From an uncultured Clostridium sp. (GTDB taxonomy: Bacteria > Bacillota > Clostridia > Lachnospirales > Lachnospiraceae), in assembly GCA_900547035.1 (NCBI GenBank), contig URFM01000006.1:1-64000 (forward strand): 64,000 nt of DNA, given 5' to 3'. The position numbers and the translations under genes are program-made. The notes under the pieces were generated by a model. The model searched no databases, had not been told where the DNA came from, and was given only the letters and a program-made list of their open reading frames with translations. Of the stretch, positions 50,872 through 59,375 are shown piece after piece (position 1 is the first letter of the stretch; every line of letters starts with the position of its first letter).

Positions 50872-51669
50872 CTATATTCCTACTTTCCGCGCCGCCCACC
50901 CGGCAATAAAATATAAAAGGGCCAGGTGAACCGGGTAGAAGGCATAGTAAACGTATTTCCATTCCCTGGCGCCTCTTCTACCATTATACAGGACAATGGG
51001 CGCATATGCCAGTGCAGAAATACAAAAACAGCTCAGACTTTCCAGGGCGGACAGAATCATCCCCCAGAAAAGACGAGCTGTATCATTGTAACGGAACCAG
51101 TAGAGAGCCCCGATTAAAAGGATTCCAAGAACATTGTAGTCGGTGCGAAGAAGCCATGACAAGCCGCAGCCCGCCAAAAGAGCCAGAATCTGCTGGGCCG
51201 GATGCACTGACAGTTCCAGAGCGGTCAGCATGAGCAGACCAATCCAGAGCGTCAGAATCATATTCTGGTAATCCGCGTAAAACCAGGTCCCGTAAATGGC
51301 CATGTCAAAAAAAGGCTCTGAAATCAGCGCCAGCGCCCCCATACGGATGATATAGCGTACCCGATCCCGGGTGTGGATAAAGCCTTCGGTCAAGAGAAAG
51401 GCAAAAATCGGAAATGCAAGCCTTCCCGCATACCGCAGAATCTGAGCCGCAAGCAAAAGCCTCTGGCCCAGTTCCGTTGAAACGGCCGCCAAAAATGCCT
51501 CCCGGTCCCGGCCGTGAAGAATTCCTCCCTGAATCACCACCGCCCCAATATGGTCCATCAGAAGAAATAATCCACCCAAAGATTTTAATTGATTTCCCGT
51601 AAGTCCTCTGCCGCCTCTTCCCCTGCCGCCGTAAATCCGCCGGGAAACACTCCGCCTTCTTCCTCTCAT
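50872..51669 (-). CDS. TraX-family membrane protein
   Basis: The 265-residue protein has a basic N-terminus (RGRRRSVSRRIYGGRGRGGRG) and about seven hydrophobic segments. TraX signatures are GNQLKSLGGLFLLMDHIGAVV, AGRLAFPIFAFLLTEGFIHTRD, LALISEPFFDMA and the C-terminal YVYYAFYPVHLALLYFIA. F-plasmid TraX acetylates pilin, whereas chromosomal homologues in Firmicutes are of unknown acyltransferase-like function. The ATG at 51669 follows AAGAGGA. The stop is 2 bp from the tatD start. Confidence 0.87.
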   Translation of the reverse strand: MRGRRRSVSRRIYGGRGRGGRGLTGNQLKSLGGLFLLMDHIGAVVIQGGILHGRDREAFLAAVSTELGQRLLLAAQILRYAGRLAFPIFAFLLTEGFIHTRDRVRYIIRMGALALISEPFFDMAIYGTWFYADYQNMILTLWIGLLMLTALELSVHPAQQILALLAGCGLSWLLRTDYNVLGILLIGALYWFRYNDTARLFWGMILSALESLSCFCISALAYAPIVLYNGRRGAREWKYVYYAFYPVHLALLYFIAGWAARKVGI

Positions 51670-51692
51670 CTCGGATTCCTCTTTTGTAAATT

Positions 51693-51743
51693 GGTAACCG
51701 TATGCAGGACGGTTTCCATCTTCCCGCCATCCTGAACTGTTAC
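51693..51743. repeat. Dispersed repeat with inverted ends in the traX-tatD-rsmA leader
   Basis: GTAACCGTATGCAGGACGG (from 51694) faces CCGCCATCCTGAACTGTTAC (to 51743). It lies between the promoter at 51776-51804 and the TraX-like start, so it would form a hairpin in the mRNA leader. Confidence 0.6.
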
Positions 51744-51775
51744 GTAAATCGTGATAAATGGGTTTTCGTCCCTCT

Positions 51776-51804
51776 ATCATAATCCAAAATGGGGTGAAAT
51801 GCAA
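51776..51804 (-). promoter_or_regulatory. Promoter for the traX-like/tatD/rsmA operon
   Basis: On the minus strand TTGCAT (51799-51804) and TATGAT (51776-51781) are 17 bp apart. It is the best promoter in the 378-bp gap to metG. Apart from the repeat at 51693 and the terminator at 51972, nothing else was seen there. Confidence 0.6.
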
Positions 51805-51971
51805 TGTTTTCCCCCACTTTGAGGTGATTTTTGCGCAAATTTTAGAGTTTTTTGGGGAATATATGTTTTAATTCGTCTATCCAGCCGTTTTAGCGCGATT
51901 CCCTTTATCAAGGGAGGGATGTGAAATGGTACGGGGACGTATTGAAAAAGCAGACTATTAAAACAGAAACT

Positions 51972-52013
51972 GAGAGCCGAAAAATCATCAATAACGATAA
52001 TTTTTCGGCTCTC
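51972..52013. terminator. Intrinsic terminator downstream of metG
   Basis: A perfect 14-bp stem, GAGAGCCGAAAAAT (51972-51985) with ATTTTTCGGCTCTC (52000-52013), lies 35 bp past the metG stop. In the metG direction AGTTTCTGTTTT follows. Confidence 0.75.
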
Positions 52014-52047
52014 ACAATATTGTTATATTACTTTTCTCTGCAGGTAC

Positions 52048-54051
52048 TTAGCAAATCTCCGCTCCGGAAGGCATATCCTTCTCCGGCGTCATCAGAGACA
52101 GATTTCCTTCCTCGTCCTCCGCGCACAGGAGCATTCCCTCTGATACCATCCCTGCCAGCTTGGCCGGTTTTAAGTTGGTAATTACCATAACCTTCTTTCC
52201 GACCATCTCCTCCGGTGAATAATGGGACTTGATTCCGCTGATAATCTGGCGGGTCTGGCTTCCGATTCTCACCTGGGAACACAAAAGCTTCTTGGACTTG
52301 GGCACCGCCTGGCAGGCAACGATTTCTCCTACCTGAAACTGCAGCTTCGCGAAATCGTCGTAGGTCACCTCGTCCTTAGCCGGCAGGTCGATTCCCGGCT
52401 TCTCATCCCCCGGGGCCTTCTCATCCTGCGCCCCGGCCTGTCCGCTTTCTCCGAGAGCCTTCTGCTCCGCCTGGTGCATGGCCTCCACTTTCTCCATCAC
52501 CTCTTTGATATCCATACGGGCAAAGAGGATTTCCGGCTTCTCCGTCACCTTTGTTCCGGAAACGTAGCCTCCGAATACGTCCATCTGGTCCAGCCCCCGC
52601 TTTTCAGCATTCAGCTGTTTTAAAATCCGCTCGGACGTTTCAGGCATAAAGGACTCCAGCAGAGAGGCGCCGATGACGATGGACTCGGTCAGGTTGTAGA
52701 GCACCGTCGCAAGGCGGTCCTTCTTGGCCTCGTCCTTGGCCAGGGTCCAGGGAGCCGTCTCATCGATGTATTTGTTGCTTCTTCTGAAAATGTTGAAAAT
52801 CTCCGTAATGGCGTCCGCTACCCGCAGCTCCTCCATCTTGGAGTCCACCTTCTTCACCGCAGCCAGAACGGTGTTCTTTAAATCCTCGTCCACCGCTTCT
52901 GAAACGCCCTTATCCTCCACAATGCCGCCGAAATACTTATTGCTCATGGAAATGGTACGGTTTACCAGATTTCCCAGAATGTTGGCCAGGTCGGAGTTCA
53001 TCCGCTCCACCATCAGCTCCCAGGAAATGACGCCGTCGTTTTCAAAAGGCATCTCGTGAAGCACAAAGTAGCGCACCGCATCTACGCCGAAGAAGTCCAC
53101 CAGGGTATCGGCATAAAGCACATTTCCCTTGGACTTGCTCATCTTGCCGTCCCCCTGAAGAAGCCAGGGATGACCGAACACCTGCTTGGGCAGCGGAAGG
53201 TCCAGAGCCATCAGGAAAATGGGCCAGTAGATGGTATGGAAGCGGATAATGTCCTTTCCGATTAAATGCAGATCCGCGGGCCAGTATTTTTCAAAGGCCG
53301 GAGCGCTTTGTCCTTCGCAGTCGTAGCCCAATCCGGTAATGTAGTTGGTCAGGGCGTCCAGCCACACATAAGTCACATGCTTAGGATCAAAGGTAACGGG
53401 AATTCCCCAGTCAAAAGTAGTTCTGGATACGCACAAATCCTGAAGGCCCGGCAACAGGAAATTGTTCATCATCTCATTCTTTCTGGAAACCGGCTGGATG
53501 AACTCCGGATGTTCGTTGATATACTCAATCAGCCTGGGAGCGTATTTGCTCATACGGAAGAAGTAGGCCTCCTCCTTGGCCGGCTTCACCTCCCGGCCGC
53601 AGTCGGGGCACTTGCCGTCCACCAGCTGAGACTCGGTGAAGAAGGACTCGCAGGGCGTGCAGTAAAGTCCTTCGTAATACCCCTTATAGATGTCTCCCTG
53701 GTCGTAGAGGCGCTTGAAAATCTTCTGAACCTGGGCCTCATGGTCCTTGTCCGTGGTGCGGATAAATTTGTCGTAGGAAGTATTCATCAAATCCCAAATC
53801 CGCTTAATCTCCGCCGCGGCCTTGTCCACAAACTCCTGGGGCGTTACGCCAGCAGCCTCGGCCTTCTCCTCGATTTTCTGGCCGTGCTCATCGGTTCCGG
53901 TCTGGAAAAATACATCCCTGCCCTGGGCTCTCTTATAGCGGGCAATGGCATCCGCCAGCACGATTTCATAGGTGTTTCCAATGTGGGGCTTGCCGGAAGC
54001 GTAGGCAATGGCCGTGGTGATATAATATGGCTTTTTACAATTCTGACACAT
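52048..54051 (-). CDS. metG: Methionyl-tRNA synthetase
   Basis: The 667-residue class I synthetase has the HIGH-type motif in YASGKPHIGNTYEI and the KMSKS motif in GDGKMSKSKGN. A zinc knuckle includes CTPCESFF and CPDC. An anticodon-binding helical domain and a C-terminal tRNA-binding OB fold complete it (about 560-667, DFAKLQFQVGEIVACQAVPKSKKLL). An acidic low-complexity linker (about 530-555) joins the last domain. It charges tRNA-Met for initiation and elongation. A strong promoter lies upstream; it is monocistronic, followed by a terminator. Confidence 0.97.
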   Translation of the reverse strand: MCQNCKKPYYITTAIAYASGKPHIGNTYEIVLADAIARYKRAQGRDVFFQTGTDEHGQKIEEKAEAAGVTPQEFVDKAAAEIKRIWDLMNTSYDKFIRTTDKDHEAQVQKIFKRLYDQGDIYKGYYEGLYCTPCESFFTESQLVDGKCPDCGREVKPAKEEAYFFRMSKYAPRLIEYINEHPEFIQPVSRKNEMMNNFLLPGLQDLCVSRTTFDWGIPVTFDPKHVTYVWLDALTNYITGLGYDCEGQSAPAFEKYWPADLHLIGKDIIRFHTIYWPIFLMALDLPLPKQVFGHPWLLQGDGKMSKSKGNVLYADTLVDFFGVDAVRYFVLHEMPFENDGVISWELMVERMNSDLANILGNLVNRTISMSNKYFGGIVEDKGVSEAVDEDLKNTVLAAVKKVDSKMEELRVADAITEIFNIFRRSNKYIDETAPWTLAKDEAKKDRLATVLYNLTESIVIGASLLESFMPETSERILKQLNAEKRGLDQMDVFGGYVSGTKVTEKPEILFARMDIKEVMEKVEAMHQAEQKALGESGQAGAQDEKAPGDEKPGIDLPAKDEVTYDDFAKLQFQVGEIVACQAVPKSKKLLCSQVRIGSQTRQIISGIKSHYSPEEMVGKKVMVITNLKPAKLAGMVSEGMLLCAEDEEGNLSLMTPEKDMPSGAEIC

Positions 54052-54137
54052 GTTTTTCTTCCCTCATTTTCCGGGCCTCCGCCTGTCAAAAACAAATTTA
54101 ACAAAGGGATTCGGCCCTGATTCACATAATTGATTTA

Positions 54138-54166
54138 AGTATAAGCGTTTCCAGAATATTCGTCAA
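54138..54166 (-). promoter_or_regulatory. metG promoter
   Basis: On the minus strand TTGACG (54161-54166) and TATACT (54138-54143) are 17 bp apart, with about 85 bp of leader. No T-box antiterminator features were recognised in the leader. Confidence 0.7.
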
Positions 54167-54232
54167 GAGAATGGGGGAAGAATGGAAATTTGTCATCTAA
54201 AGCGTATCGCATTCTCTCCTAATTTACATCTT

Positions 54233-55159
54233 TTATGACTGCACCTTCTTCGCAATCCGTTCCAGCTGCTTTTTCCAGAACTTCCCGTTAAACATCTTAT
54301 CCATTTTTAAAATCTGCATCGCCTCATTGTCCAGGATATATCCATACTCATCCAGCATGGCTGCCGTCTGCGGGGTCAGACTGCTTTGAAGCTTTTTAGT
54401 CGCGAACACTCCCACATTCAGGTCGGCATCCGAGATTCTTTCCAATGCAAAATCCGGATCCATCTTGCCGTTGACCGTCCGCTCCTTCTTAATTGTCTTC
54501 TTTAATTCCTTCAGCTCCCCCACGGGGTAGGTCAGATTGGGGCATTTCTGTTCGAAAACGATTTTGAGAGCCTCGCGTCCCTTCTTACTTTTCATAAAGT
54601 CAAAGAATCCCAGTTTTGCCTCATACATCATTGGGAAAACCGGCACATAAGGATCATTGGTAAACAGGGCGCAGAGAATCTGCTCATGGCTGAGAGAATC
54701 TGTGCGGAAATCCGTTGCCAGAGCAACCGCAAATACGTCCTCCGCGGCCACCGCCATTTTTTCAAAGCCGGTAGGAATAAAAAGATCATCCCCATAGGCA
54801 GCTCCCACCGTGGACGTAATCATTGAATGTGCCAGGCGGCACAATATATCCTCACATTCATCATCCGACAGGCTTTTGTAGTGATCGCTGGCCTGAGCCA
54901 GTTCCTGTCTTGTAATCCCGTTTTCCACTCTATGATTCTCTAAGATCTCCGTCCTGTGAGCAATATACTCTTTTTGCTCCTCATAATTTAGCTTTCCTAG
55001 CCCAACTGCTTTGCGGTATTCCAGATATCCCTGCACATCAGCCTGAACTGCGTCCTCCTCAGCCAGACATTCCGGGCATAAATCGATCAGTCCCAAACGG
55101 GTCTGAAATTCTTTTCCGCATCTTGAACAAATTGCCGTTTTTTTAGAAAATAGTCCCAT
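54233..55159 (-). CDS. Unrecognised protein with N-terminal zinc ribbon
   Basis: The 308-residue protein starts MGLFSKKTAICSRCGKEFQTRLGLIDLCPECLAEE, a clear CxxC..CxxC zinc ribbon. A largely helical soluble body of unknown family follows, with FMKSKKGREALKIVFEQKCPNLTYPVGELKELKK in the second half. No membrane segment or catalytic motif is evident. The ATG at 55159 is preceded by AGGAGGAAC and lies downstream of a good promoter (55205-55233); the in-frame codons upstream fall inside that promoter. The gene is monocistronic. I do not assign a function. Confidence 0.75.
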   Translation of the reverse strand: MGLFSKKTAICSRCGKEFQTRLGLIDLCPECLAEEDAVQADVQGYLEYRKAVGLGKLNYEEQKEYIAHRTEILENHRVENGITRQELAQASDHYKSLSDDECEDILCRLAHSMITSTVGAAYGDDLFIPTGFEKMAVAAEDVFAVALATDFRTDSLSHEQILCALFTNDPYVPVFPMMYEAKLGFFDFMKSKKGREALKIVFEQKCPNLTYPVGELKELKKTIKKERTVNGKMDPDFALERISDADLNVGVFATKKLQSSLTPQTAAMLDEYGYILDNEAMQILKMDKMFNGKFWKKQLERIAKKVQS

Positions 55160-55204
55160 CGTTTGTTCCTCCTGTTCCAACAAGCATTTTAAATCCATGC
55201 TTTG

Positions 55205-55233
55205 ATTATACTCTAAAATACGAGTATGATCAA
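55205..55233 (-). promoter_or_regulatory. Promoter of the zinc-ribbon protein gene
   Basis: On the minus strand TTGATC (55228-55233) and TATAAT (55205-55210) are 17 bp apart. Confidence 0.7.
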
Positions 55234-55324
55234 CAGAATCCACATCCCGCCTTACCTTTCGTCTGGCCTCCCAAAACGCTTATGGGAATATCCCTCCATT
55301 CTCTTCCATATACTTTAATAACAT

Positions 55325-55354
55325 CCGGGCAGGACCCATCTGCCCGGGTTTTTT
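55325..55354 (+). terminator. Terminator-like hairpin in the DUF885 leader
   Basis: CCGGGCAG (55325-55332) pairs with CTGCCCGG (55340-55347) and is followed by GTTTTTT. It stands only about 25 bp before the DUF885 start, with no plus-strand gene upstream for it to terminate. It may be an attenuator or a 5' stabilising hairpin. Confidence 0.6.
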
Positions 55355-55377
55355 AATCCCAAGGAGGCCCTTGTTTT

Positions 55378-57252
55378 ATGAAACATCTTCCCGCACCATT
55401 TCGTCTGTTCATCCCCCTTGGCCTTGCCCTGGCCGTAGCCGCCGGCTGCTTTGCCGCCGGTTGCCTGGCCGACGGGCAACTCCAAAGCGGGGAAGAAATC
55501 CAGGGACCGGATTCTGTCCTTTATGGCACCTACTCCCCCGGTCCCAGCAATCAGCAAAACCCCGCCGTTTTAAAGCAGCAGGAAGAATTTGACCAGCTGA
55601 CGGAGGAGCTGTTCCTCACAGAGGTTTCCGGAAATACCATCACCCTCCACTATACCCTGGCGGACCCGGAGTCCCTTGGCATTTCCCGGCCTGCTCCCTC
55701 CCTTGGAAGCGTTTCCCTCGGCCAAAGTCAATCTGCTCTCAGAGAAATGCTGAATCTGAAGCAAGAATTGTCGGGAATGGACCCGGACAGCCTGCTCCCG
55801 GACCAGCTCCTCACCTGGAAAATCCTGAATTCCTATTTAAATACCCAGCTGTCGGCCAATGGTCTGGAGCTCTACGACCAGCCTCTCTCCTCCTCCATCG
55901 GCATCCAGGCCCAGCTGCCGATTCTGCTGTGCGAGTATTCCTTTTACAACCGTCAGGATGTAGAGGATTATCTGGGACTTTTGGCGGATATGGACCGGTA
56001 TTTCGGGGAACTCCTGGCCTTCGAGCAGCAGAAAAGCGCCGCCGGCCTTGGACTCTGCGACGCTTCCATCGACCGCATCGGCGCTTCCTGTCAGGCTTAT
56101 CTGGCGGAGGGAGGACTAAACTTTTTGACGGATTCCTTCCGGACCAGGCTGGATGAGCTTTCTGATTTGACCGACGAGAAAAAACAGGACTACATGGTCC
56201 GGCACCAGGAGGCCATAAAGCAGTATTTCATCCCCGCCTATAAAGATTTATATGAGGGTCTTATGCAGTTAAAGGGCTCCGGCGGCAATGACAAGGGCCT
56301 TTATTATCTTCCCCAGGGCCGCCAGTATTATGAATACCTGGTAAAATCCAGAACCCACACCTCCTACGGTACGGTGGAGGAACTGCGGGATGCCATCGCC
56401 CTTCGGATGACTCAGGATTTAACCGCCATGGAGGAGATTTTGACCAAAGACCCGGACCTGGCCCAGGAGGCCTCCTCCTACGCCTTTTCCCTCACCGAGC
56501 CGGAAGCAATCCTGGAGGATTTAAAACAGCAGTGTGCTGCGGACTTTCCTCAGATTCCCCAGTGCAGCTACACGGTCAAAGAAGTGCCCCAGGCCCTGGA
56601 AGCTTCCTTAAGCCCGGCCTTCTACCTGACCGTTCCCTTGGACCGGCCTCAGGATAATTCCATCTACATCAACCCGGGCAGCACCAGCAGCAGCCGGAAC
56701 CTTTACACCACCATGGCCCATGAGGGATGGCCGGGACATATGTACCAGACCCAGTATTTCAATCAGACGGGGGCCTGCAATTTAAGAAAGCTTTTAAGTT
56801 TCTCCAGCTACACCGAAGGGTGGGCCACCTATGTGGAATACTACGCCTACCGCCTGGACAACGGCCTGGCCCCGGGACTGGGGGAACTGCTGGCCCACAA
56901 CAGCTCCTTTACCCTGGCTCTCTACGCCCTTCTGGATATCAATATCCATTATGAAGGCTGGGATTTGGAGCAGATGGGCTCCTTCCTGAACCAGTTTTTT
57001 TCCATCAGCGATGAGGAGGTGATTTCCACCATCTACTACGATATCGCGGAAAATCCGGCCAATTATCTGGAATACTACACCGGCTACCTGGAAATCTCCA
57101 ACATGGAAAAAGAGGCAAGAGAATCCCTGAAGGATTCCTACTCGCCTCTGAGCTTTCATACCTTTCTTCTGGATATGGGGCCGGCACCCTTTGATGTAAT
57201 TTGGGAGGAGTTTGAGGGGTGGGTGGCCAGTGAAATAGCCCTCGGAATGTGA
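55378..57252 (+). CDS. DUF885-family lipoprotein, putative metallopeptidase
   Basis: The 624-residue protein has a lipoprotein signal (AVAAGCFAAGC, lipobox Cys near 24 or 29), so it is probably tethered outside the membrane. The DUF885 body spans about 60-615. It contains HEGWPGHMYQ (HExxxGH-like zinc site, about 450) and SYTEGWATYVEYYA, where a second Glu could be the third zinc ligand. Family members are predicted zinc peptidases, but biochemical data are scarce. AAGGAGG is upstream of the ATG at 55378. The gene stands alone, convergent with the flavoprotein gene, and has an unusual terminator-like hairpin in its leader. Confidence 0.9.
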   Translation: MKHLPAPFRLFIPLGLALAVAAGCFAAGCLADGQLQSGEEIQGPDSVLYGTYSPGPSNQQNPAVLKQQEEFDQLTEELFLTEVSGNTITLHYTLADPESLGISRPAPSLGSVSLGQSQSALREMLNLKQELSGMDPDSLLPDQLLTWKILNSYLNTQLSANGLELYDQPLSSSIGIQAQLPILLCEYSFYNRQDVEDYLGLLADMDRYFGELLAFEQQKSAAGLGLCDASIDRIGASCQAYLAEGGLNFLTDSFRTRLDELSDLTDEKKQDYMVRHQEAIKQYFIPAYKDLYEGLMQLKGSGGNDKGLYYLPQGRQYYEYLVKSRTHTSYGTVEELRDAIALRMTQDLTAMEEILTKDPDLAQEASSYAFSLTEPEAILEDLKQQCAADFPQIPQCSYTVKEVPQALEASLSPAFYLTVPLDRPQDNSIYINPGSTSSSRNLYTTMAHEGWPGHMYQTQYFNQTGACNLRKLLSFSSYTEGWATYVEYYAYRLDNGLAPGLGELLAHNSSFTLALYALLDINIHYEGWDLEQMGSFLNQFFSISDEEVISTIYYDIAENPANYLEYYTGYLEISNMEKEARESLKDSYSPLSFHTFLLDMGPAPFDVIWEEFEGWVASEIALGM

Positions 57253-57270
57253 TTGGCTTCTGAAACCGGC

Positions 57271-59283
57271 TCAAAAGACATTTCCGTTTTCCCGGTATCC
57301 CCTCCACACATTTTCAAAGAAATCATCGTCCTGCGGGATTGGGCGGGGCTGTCTCCAGAAGGCGACGGCCTTTTCCCCTTCCAGAACGATTTCCTGTATG
57401 GGCGTTTCCCCCATTTCTTCCCTTTCACAGGTAAATTCCCGGAACATGTCAAAGGTAATCTCTGACTCCGGCTTTTCCGTATACAAGGCGCTTCCCCTGC
57501 TTTTTCCGCCCTGGTCCATATAGTCCAGCATCGCCTGAAGATAAACCTTCTGACTGATGAGCACATCCCTGAGCCGGAACAAAATCCACAGTTCGCCTGG
57601 ATTCTTTACAAAAACTGTCGTCTCTAAACGCACCCGGTCCGTTTCATTCTCCTCCAAGGCTTCTTTTAAAAGGGCTCTGCTCCGAATGGGACCTCCGCAG
57701 CGGCTCATCCGTTTCGATGCCTCCTTCCACAAGTCCCTGGCGTGGATTGGTCTGCCTTCAACGCAGTTTTTCCCCCGATTCTTCTCACAGTCTTCACCCC
57801 AGTTTTTGAAACCTCTCTCCACGGCTTTTTTTACCAGCTCTCCGGCCTCCTCTATCGCTTCTTTTGCCAACACCTCAAATGTCTCATGGGAGCAGATTGT
57901 CTCCTTTCCCCGGGCCGCAATGTACTGAGCCGCCCGCAGGGAACCCACCTGTCCTGCATTTAAGGCGCTGCCTCCCGGGCGGTAAACTCCATGGGTCCCG
58001 CTGACCTCCCCTGCGGCGAAAAATCCCTTCAGGTTGGTCTGCCACCAGGCATCCGTAGACAATCCTCCGTTGTTGTGCTGAGCACATAGCGCTATCTCCA
58101 GGGGCTCCTTCTCCAGGTCTACGCCTCTACTCTTGTAGAATTCCACCGCCATGGGATTCATATGACGCAGGCGGTCAATCGGCGTTCCAAAGCAGGCTCC
58201 TGCCTGGCTTAAATAGGAGAAGGCCTCCGGAATCAGACGGTCAAAAGCAATATCTTTTTTCAGAGGATTTTTGCGATAATCCAGGAAAATTCTGCGCCCG
58301 CGGTTCTGTTCCAGATAGACGCAGACGTCAATGAGAGAGCTTCCCCCTTTCAGCTTTCTAACGTCAAATGGCCACTGGTAGCCCTTTAAGAATACCAGGC
58401 TTAGCATCTCATAAGGGTCTTTCAGGTAATCCGCCAAAAACTCCTTCTCGTCCTTCCCCTCTTCATCCGTGGAAATGAACCTGGGCAGAACCTGCATATA
58501 AGTACCGGATACGTTCCATCTGGGTTTTAAGGAAGATAGGCCAAACTGCCACTCCGTCAGGTTTTTTCCCTTCACTCCCGCCTCAAAAGCCAGACCGCTG
58601 GCTCCATAGTGTCCATGAGGATACACACTGTCGTGGTACATTCCCGCCGGACCGCCCACCGCATAGATTACATGGCTGCACTCAAACAGGACAAAGGGCG
58701 TTTCCTCCTCTCCCCCCTCAAAAGACAAATCCAAACATAGCAGACCATATACCTGTTTCTGGTCAGAGAGAATGCGGATTACCTGCATCTTGTCAAAAAT
58801 GGGGATTCCTTTTTCCTCCACCGACCGCTCCAGGCATTCCGTCATCAGCTTGGAGGTGTAAGGGCCTGTGCTGGTCGCCCGTCTGCGGGGGTCGTGGTCC
58901 GTTTTGTATCCTACGTACTCTCCCCAGCGGTTTCTGGGAAATGGCACCCCCAGGTTCACCAGCTTTAAGAAACAGGGAGCGGACAGGGCCGCTTCGCACA
59001 ACGCCTGATCCCCGTCCACGCACTGCCCTTCATACAGCGTTTTCGCCATCTCCATCACGCTGTCCGGCTCTCCTCCCGCCAGGGTCAGCTTGTAGTAGGT
59101 CTGTTTGTCGGAACCGGTATTGCGGGAGGTTCCGGCATTTTTGTGGTCTGTGACAATGGCAATATCCCTCTGCCCCAGGGACCATAGCTCATCCGCGGCA
59201 TTGTAGCCGGCGGCGCCGGTGCCGATGATGAGGGTGGTGAAGCGGCGGCAGGAAAATTCTTTTTTTAATTTCTGATCATCCAT
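57271..59283 (-). CDS. FAD-binding protein of the fumarate reductase/aspartate oxidase class
   Basis: The 670-residue flavoprotein has an N-terminal dinucleotide fold (TTLIIGTGAAGYNAADELWSLG, about 16-37) followed by a capping domain. The conserved FAD-contact block HNNGGLSTDAWWQTNLKGFFAAGEVSGTHGVYRPGGSALNAGQVGSLRAAQYI lies at about 405-460. A C-terminal helical region of about 180 residues follows, as in fumarate reductase or adenylylsulfate reductase A subunits. No signal peptide or heme site is seen. It is the last gene of the TRAP-IlvD cluster and may oxidise or reduce the pathway's acid substrate. The precise reaction is unknown. Confidence 0.85.
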   Translation of the reverse strand: MDDQKLKKEFSCRRFTTLIIGTGAAGYNAADELWSLGQRDIAIVTDHKNAGTSRNTGSDKQTYYKLTLAGGEPDSVMEMAKTLYEGQCVDGDQALCEAALSAPCFLKLVNLGVPFPRNRWGEYVGYKTDHDPRRRATSTGPYTSKLMTECLERSVEEKGIPIFDKMQVIRILSDQKQVYGLLCLDLSFEGGEEETPFVLFECSHVIYAVGGPAGMYHDSVYPHGHYGASGLAFEAGVKGKNLTEWQFGLSSLKPRWNVSGTYMQVLPRFISTDEEGKDEKEFLADYLKDPYEMLSLVFLKGYQWPFDVRKLKGGSSLIDVCVYLEQNRGRRIFLDYRKNPLKKDIAFDRLIPEAFSYLSQAGACFGTPIDRLRHMNPMAVEFYKSRGVDLEKEPLEIALCAQHNNGGLSTDAWWQTNLKGFFAAGEVSGTHGVYRPGGSALNAGQVGSLRAAQYIAARGKETICSHETFEVLAKEAIEEAGELVKKAVERGFKNWGEDCEKNRGKNCVEGRPIHARDLWKEASKRMSRCGGPIRSRALLKEALEENETDRVRLETTVFVKNPGELWILFRLRDVLISQKVYLQAMLDYMDQGGKSRGSALYTEKPESEITFDMFREFTCEREEMGETPIQEIVLEGEKAVAFWRQPRPIPQDDDFFENVWRGYRENGNVF

Positions 59284-59322
59284 TCTAAATTCTCCATTTT
59301 ACACAAACTTTAAATAAGTTAA

Positions 59323-59361
59323 ATGCCGTATGGCTTTTTAATGATAGAAACCACACGGCAT
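59323..59361 (-). other. Hairpin between the dehydratase and flavoprotein genes
   Basis: ATGCCGTATGG (59323-59333) pairs with CCACACGGCAT (59351-59361) apart from one mismatch. Read leftwards it is followed by TTTAACTTATTT, so it may act as a partial terminator or a processing site that lowers expression of the distal gene. Confidence 0.5.
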
Positions 59362-59375
59362 ACTGTAATTTTTCC

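Noticed and set aside
54052..54232. T-box leader before metG
   Set aside because: No T-box consensus or specifier stem-loop was recognised between the promoter and the start; the leader is short.
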